The position numbers were made by a program, and so were the translations under genes. From Pseudomonadota bacterium (GTDB lineage Bacteria > Pseudomonadota > Gammaproteobacteria > Steroidobacterales > Steroidobacteraceae): 33,749 bases of DNA. Of the stretch, positions 32,958 to 33,749 are shown in pieces. The stretch covers positions 1-33,749 of the forward strand of contig JANXQL010000045.1 of NCBI GenBank assembly GCA_025356815.1, in the 5' to 3' direction. Position 1 is the first letter of the stretch, and the number at the start of each line of letters is the position of its first letter. The notes under the pieces were generated by a model. The model saw only the letters and a program-made list of their open reading frames with translations. It did no database searches and had not been told where the DNA came from.

Positions 32958-33122
32958 ATGGACTCCGTCCTCGCTTCGACGGCTTGCGCCGGCGCCCGGG
33001 CGCTTGCGATGCGCATGTCGCCGCAGCAGCGCCTGCAGGCATTGCTGCAGCATTCTCAGCTGATGGCGGCGCTACATCGCGACGGCAAGGCGCTGCGTGC
33101 CGCGGGGCGTCGCCCGCCGTGA
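32958..33122 (+). CDS. Small basic helical protein, 54 residues, paired with a nucleotidyltransferase
   Basis: Starts MDSVLASTACAGARALAMRM, continues SPQQRLQALLQHSQLMAALHRDGKALR and ends AAGRRPP. The middle is a predicted amphipathic helix rich in Gln, Leu and Ala; the end is basic. No Shine-Dalgarno is present, but a -10 box sits at the leaderless distance. The stop overlaps the GTG of the downstream nucleotidyltransferase frame by 4 nt (GTGA), a sign of translational coupling. Small helical proteins next to MNT/AbiEii-type nucleotidyltransferases occur in toxin-antitoxin-like modules, so a partner role is plausible, but I recognise no specific family. An internal ATG at codon 20 (MSPQQRLQ) is an alternative start. 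Confidence 0.55.
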   Translation: MDSVLASTACAGARALAMRMSPQQRLQALLQHSQLMAALHRDGKALRAAGRRPP

Positions 33123-33682
33123 GGGCCACCGCGCCCGGTCCGTCCGCGCTTCTGCTGCTGGACGTTGTCGCGCTGCTGAGGTCCTGCGGCGGCGAGTAGC
33201 TGGTCGTCGGCGCGATGGCCCTCGCCGTGCACGGCGTGGTGCGTGCGAGCCTCGATGCCGACGTGGTGGCGTTTGCGGCAGTGACGCAGGCGCGCGAACT
33301 CGCCAGTGGCTGTCAGGCAGCCGGGCGGTTGGCGCAACTTCGCGAAGGCGATCACGACGACCCGATCGGTGCGCTCCTGGCCGTGGAGGATGCGCACGTC
33401 AATCGGGCCGACGTGCTGTTCGGGCTGCGAGGTCTGGATCGCTCTGCCCTGACGCGCGCGGTGGGCGTGCCCTTCGAGGGCGTATTGCTGCAGGTCATCG
33501 GGCGCGAAGACCTGATCGCCACCAAGGCGTACGCCGGCGGACCGTTGGATCTACAGGATGCGCGCGGCCTCCTCGCGGTAGATCCGGATTCCGTCGACCG
33601 ACCGCTGCCGCTGGAGCTGGCGCAGCGCTTTGGTCCGAAGACGCTCGGGCGTGTGCGGCAGCTGCTGGGCGAACCCGGCTAG
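33119..33682 (+). pseudogene. Nucleotidyltransferase (AbiEii/MNT-like) interrupted by in-frame amber codon
   Basis: The frame from GTG 33119 reads MRATAPGPSALLLLDVVALL then RSCGGE, reaches TAG at 33197-33199, and continues in the same frame as LVVGAMALAVHGVVRASLDADVVAF to the stop at 33682. Joined, the two parts look like one protein of about 187 residues: a leading helix, the strand/loop LVVGA, the HGxxRxSxDxD metal-binding signature and a C-terminal half (DDPIGALLAVEDAHVNRADVLFGLRGL, VIGREDLIATKAYAGGPLDLQDARGLL) typical of small nucleotidyltransferases. In relatives an aromatic residue, often Tyr, sits where the stop is, so a one-base TAC/TAT-to-TAG change would explain it. Restart at ATG 33215 would give a 155-residue product lacking the first helix and most of the first strand, probably inactive. 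A sequencing error is possible. Confidence 0.7.
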
Positions 33683-33712
33683 CGTGCGCGGCCAGGGCGG
33701 CGGTCCGGCCCG

Positions 33713-33749
33713 TCAGCGCACCGGCAGCTCGCGCGACTTCTGCACGGTG
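33713..33749 (-). CDS. Possible 3' end of a minus-strand gene clipped by the window
   Basis: The last bases, read on the minus strand, give ...TVQKSRELPVR followed by TGA at 33715-33713. The short open stretch and its convergent position after the nucleotidyltransferase frame fit the C-terminus of a gene lying mostly outside. Too short to identify. Confidence 0.3.
   Translation of the reverse strand, partial: TVQKSRELPVR

Noticed and set aside
30592-33063. Long plus-strand open frame opposite the TonB receptor and riboswitch
   Set aside because: It runs through a conserved receptor and the TPP riboswitch on the other strand and shows no protein-like pattern.
1-33749. Search for tRNA, CRISPR, transposase, integrase or prophage signals
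   Set aside because: No tRNA-like cloverleaf, spaced short repeats, terminal inverted repeats or mobility gene was recognised by eye; composition is even throughout.

Overview
The window is very GC-rich and densely coded, and it carries housekeeping, transport and signalling genes with no phage or insertion-sequence genes. The gene content fits a high-GC gammaproteobacterium: a fused siroheme synthase CysG beside cysJ-cysI, aerobic glpD-glpK, modBC, a glycine-tailed RRM RNA-binding protein, and TonB, TolC and MgtC-type envelope proteins. A Nevskiales- or Xanthomonadales-like lineage is my guess from general flavour and is not proven. I saw no tRNA, rRNA, CRISPR array or transposase.

Layout, left to right. 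1-4180: a glutamine-synthetase-family gene cut by the left edge (minus), an EF-G-like GTPase (plus), a 57-residue membrane peptide (plus) and a cupin protein (minus). 4237-6615: a secreted FecR-like protein with a long proline-rich repetitive tail (minus). 6781-11927 (plus): an MgtC/SapB membrane protein, then a tightly overlapped tripartite efflux operon (TolC-like, MacA-like lipoprotein, and MacB split into ATPase and permease). 11932-14148 (minus): a GAF-GGDEF-EAL protein with both catalytic sites degraded. 14260-17270 (minus): glpD-glpK. 17393-22307 (minus): cysJ-cysI-cysG. 22726-23055 (plus): an RNA-binding protein with a long leader and a strong terminator. 23134-25353 (minus): a 124-residue unknown gene, then modB and modC without modA. 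25510-26595 (plus): alanine racemase. 26745-30555 (plus): a CHASE4-like/HAMP sensor kinase with an atypical H-box and its REC-GGDEF-EAL response regulator. 30583-32766 (minus): a TonB-dependent receptor behind a clear TPP riboswitch. 32958-33682 (plus): a small gene overlapping a nucleotidyltransferase gene that is broken by an in-frame amber codon. The right edge clips the 3' end of another minus-strand gene.

Functional themes. Sulfite reduction is self-contained as electron donor, hemoprotein and siroheme maker. Glycerol catabolism is a two-gene unit. There are two c-di-GMP proteins: one looks like a pure receptor, the other a fully equipped bifunctional enzyme under two-component control. 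The TPP riboswitch predicts that the outer-membrane receptor imports thiamine or a precursor.

The most interesting signals are the riboswitch whose 3' strand supplies the receptor's ribosome-binding site, the amber-interrupted nucleotidyltransferase pair at the right edge, and two promoters whose -10 box lies exactly 6 nt before an ATG, implying leaderless mRNAs. One of these promoters has a perfect palindrome centred at -41.5. I found no clearly unprecedented multi-gene system.
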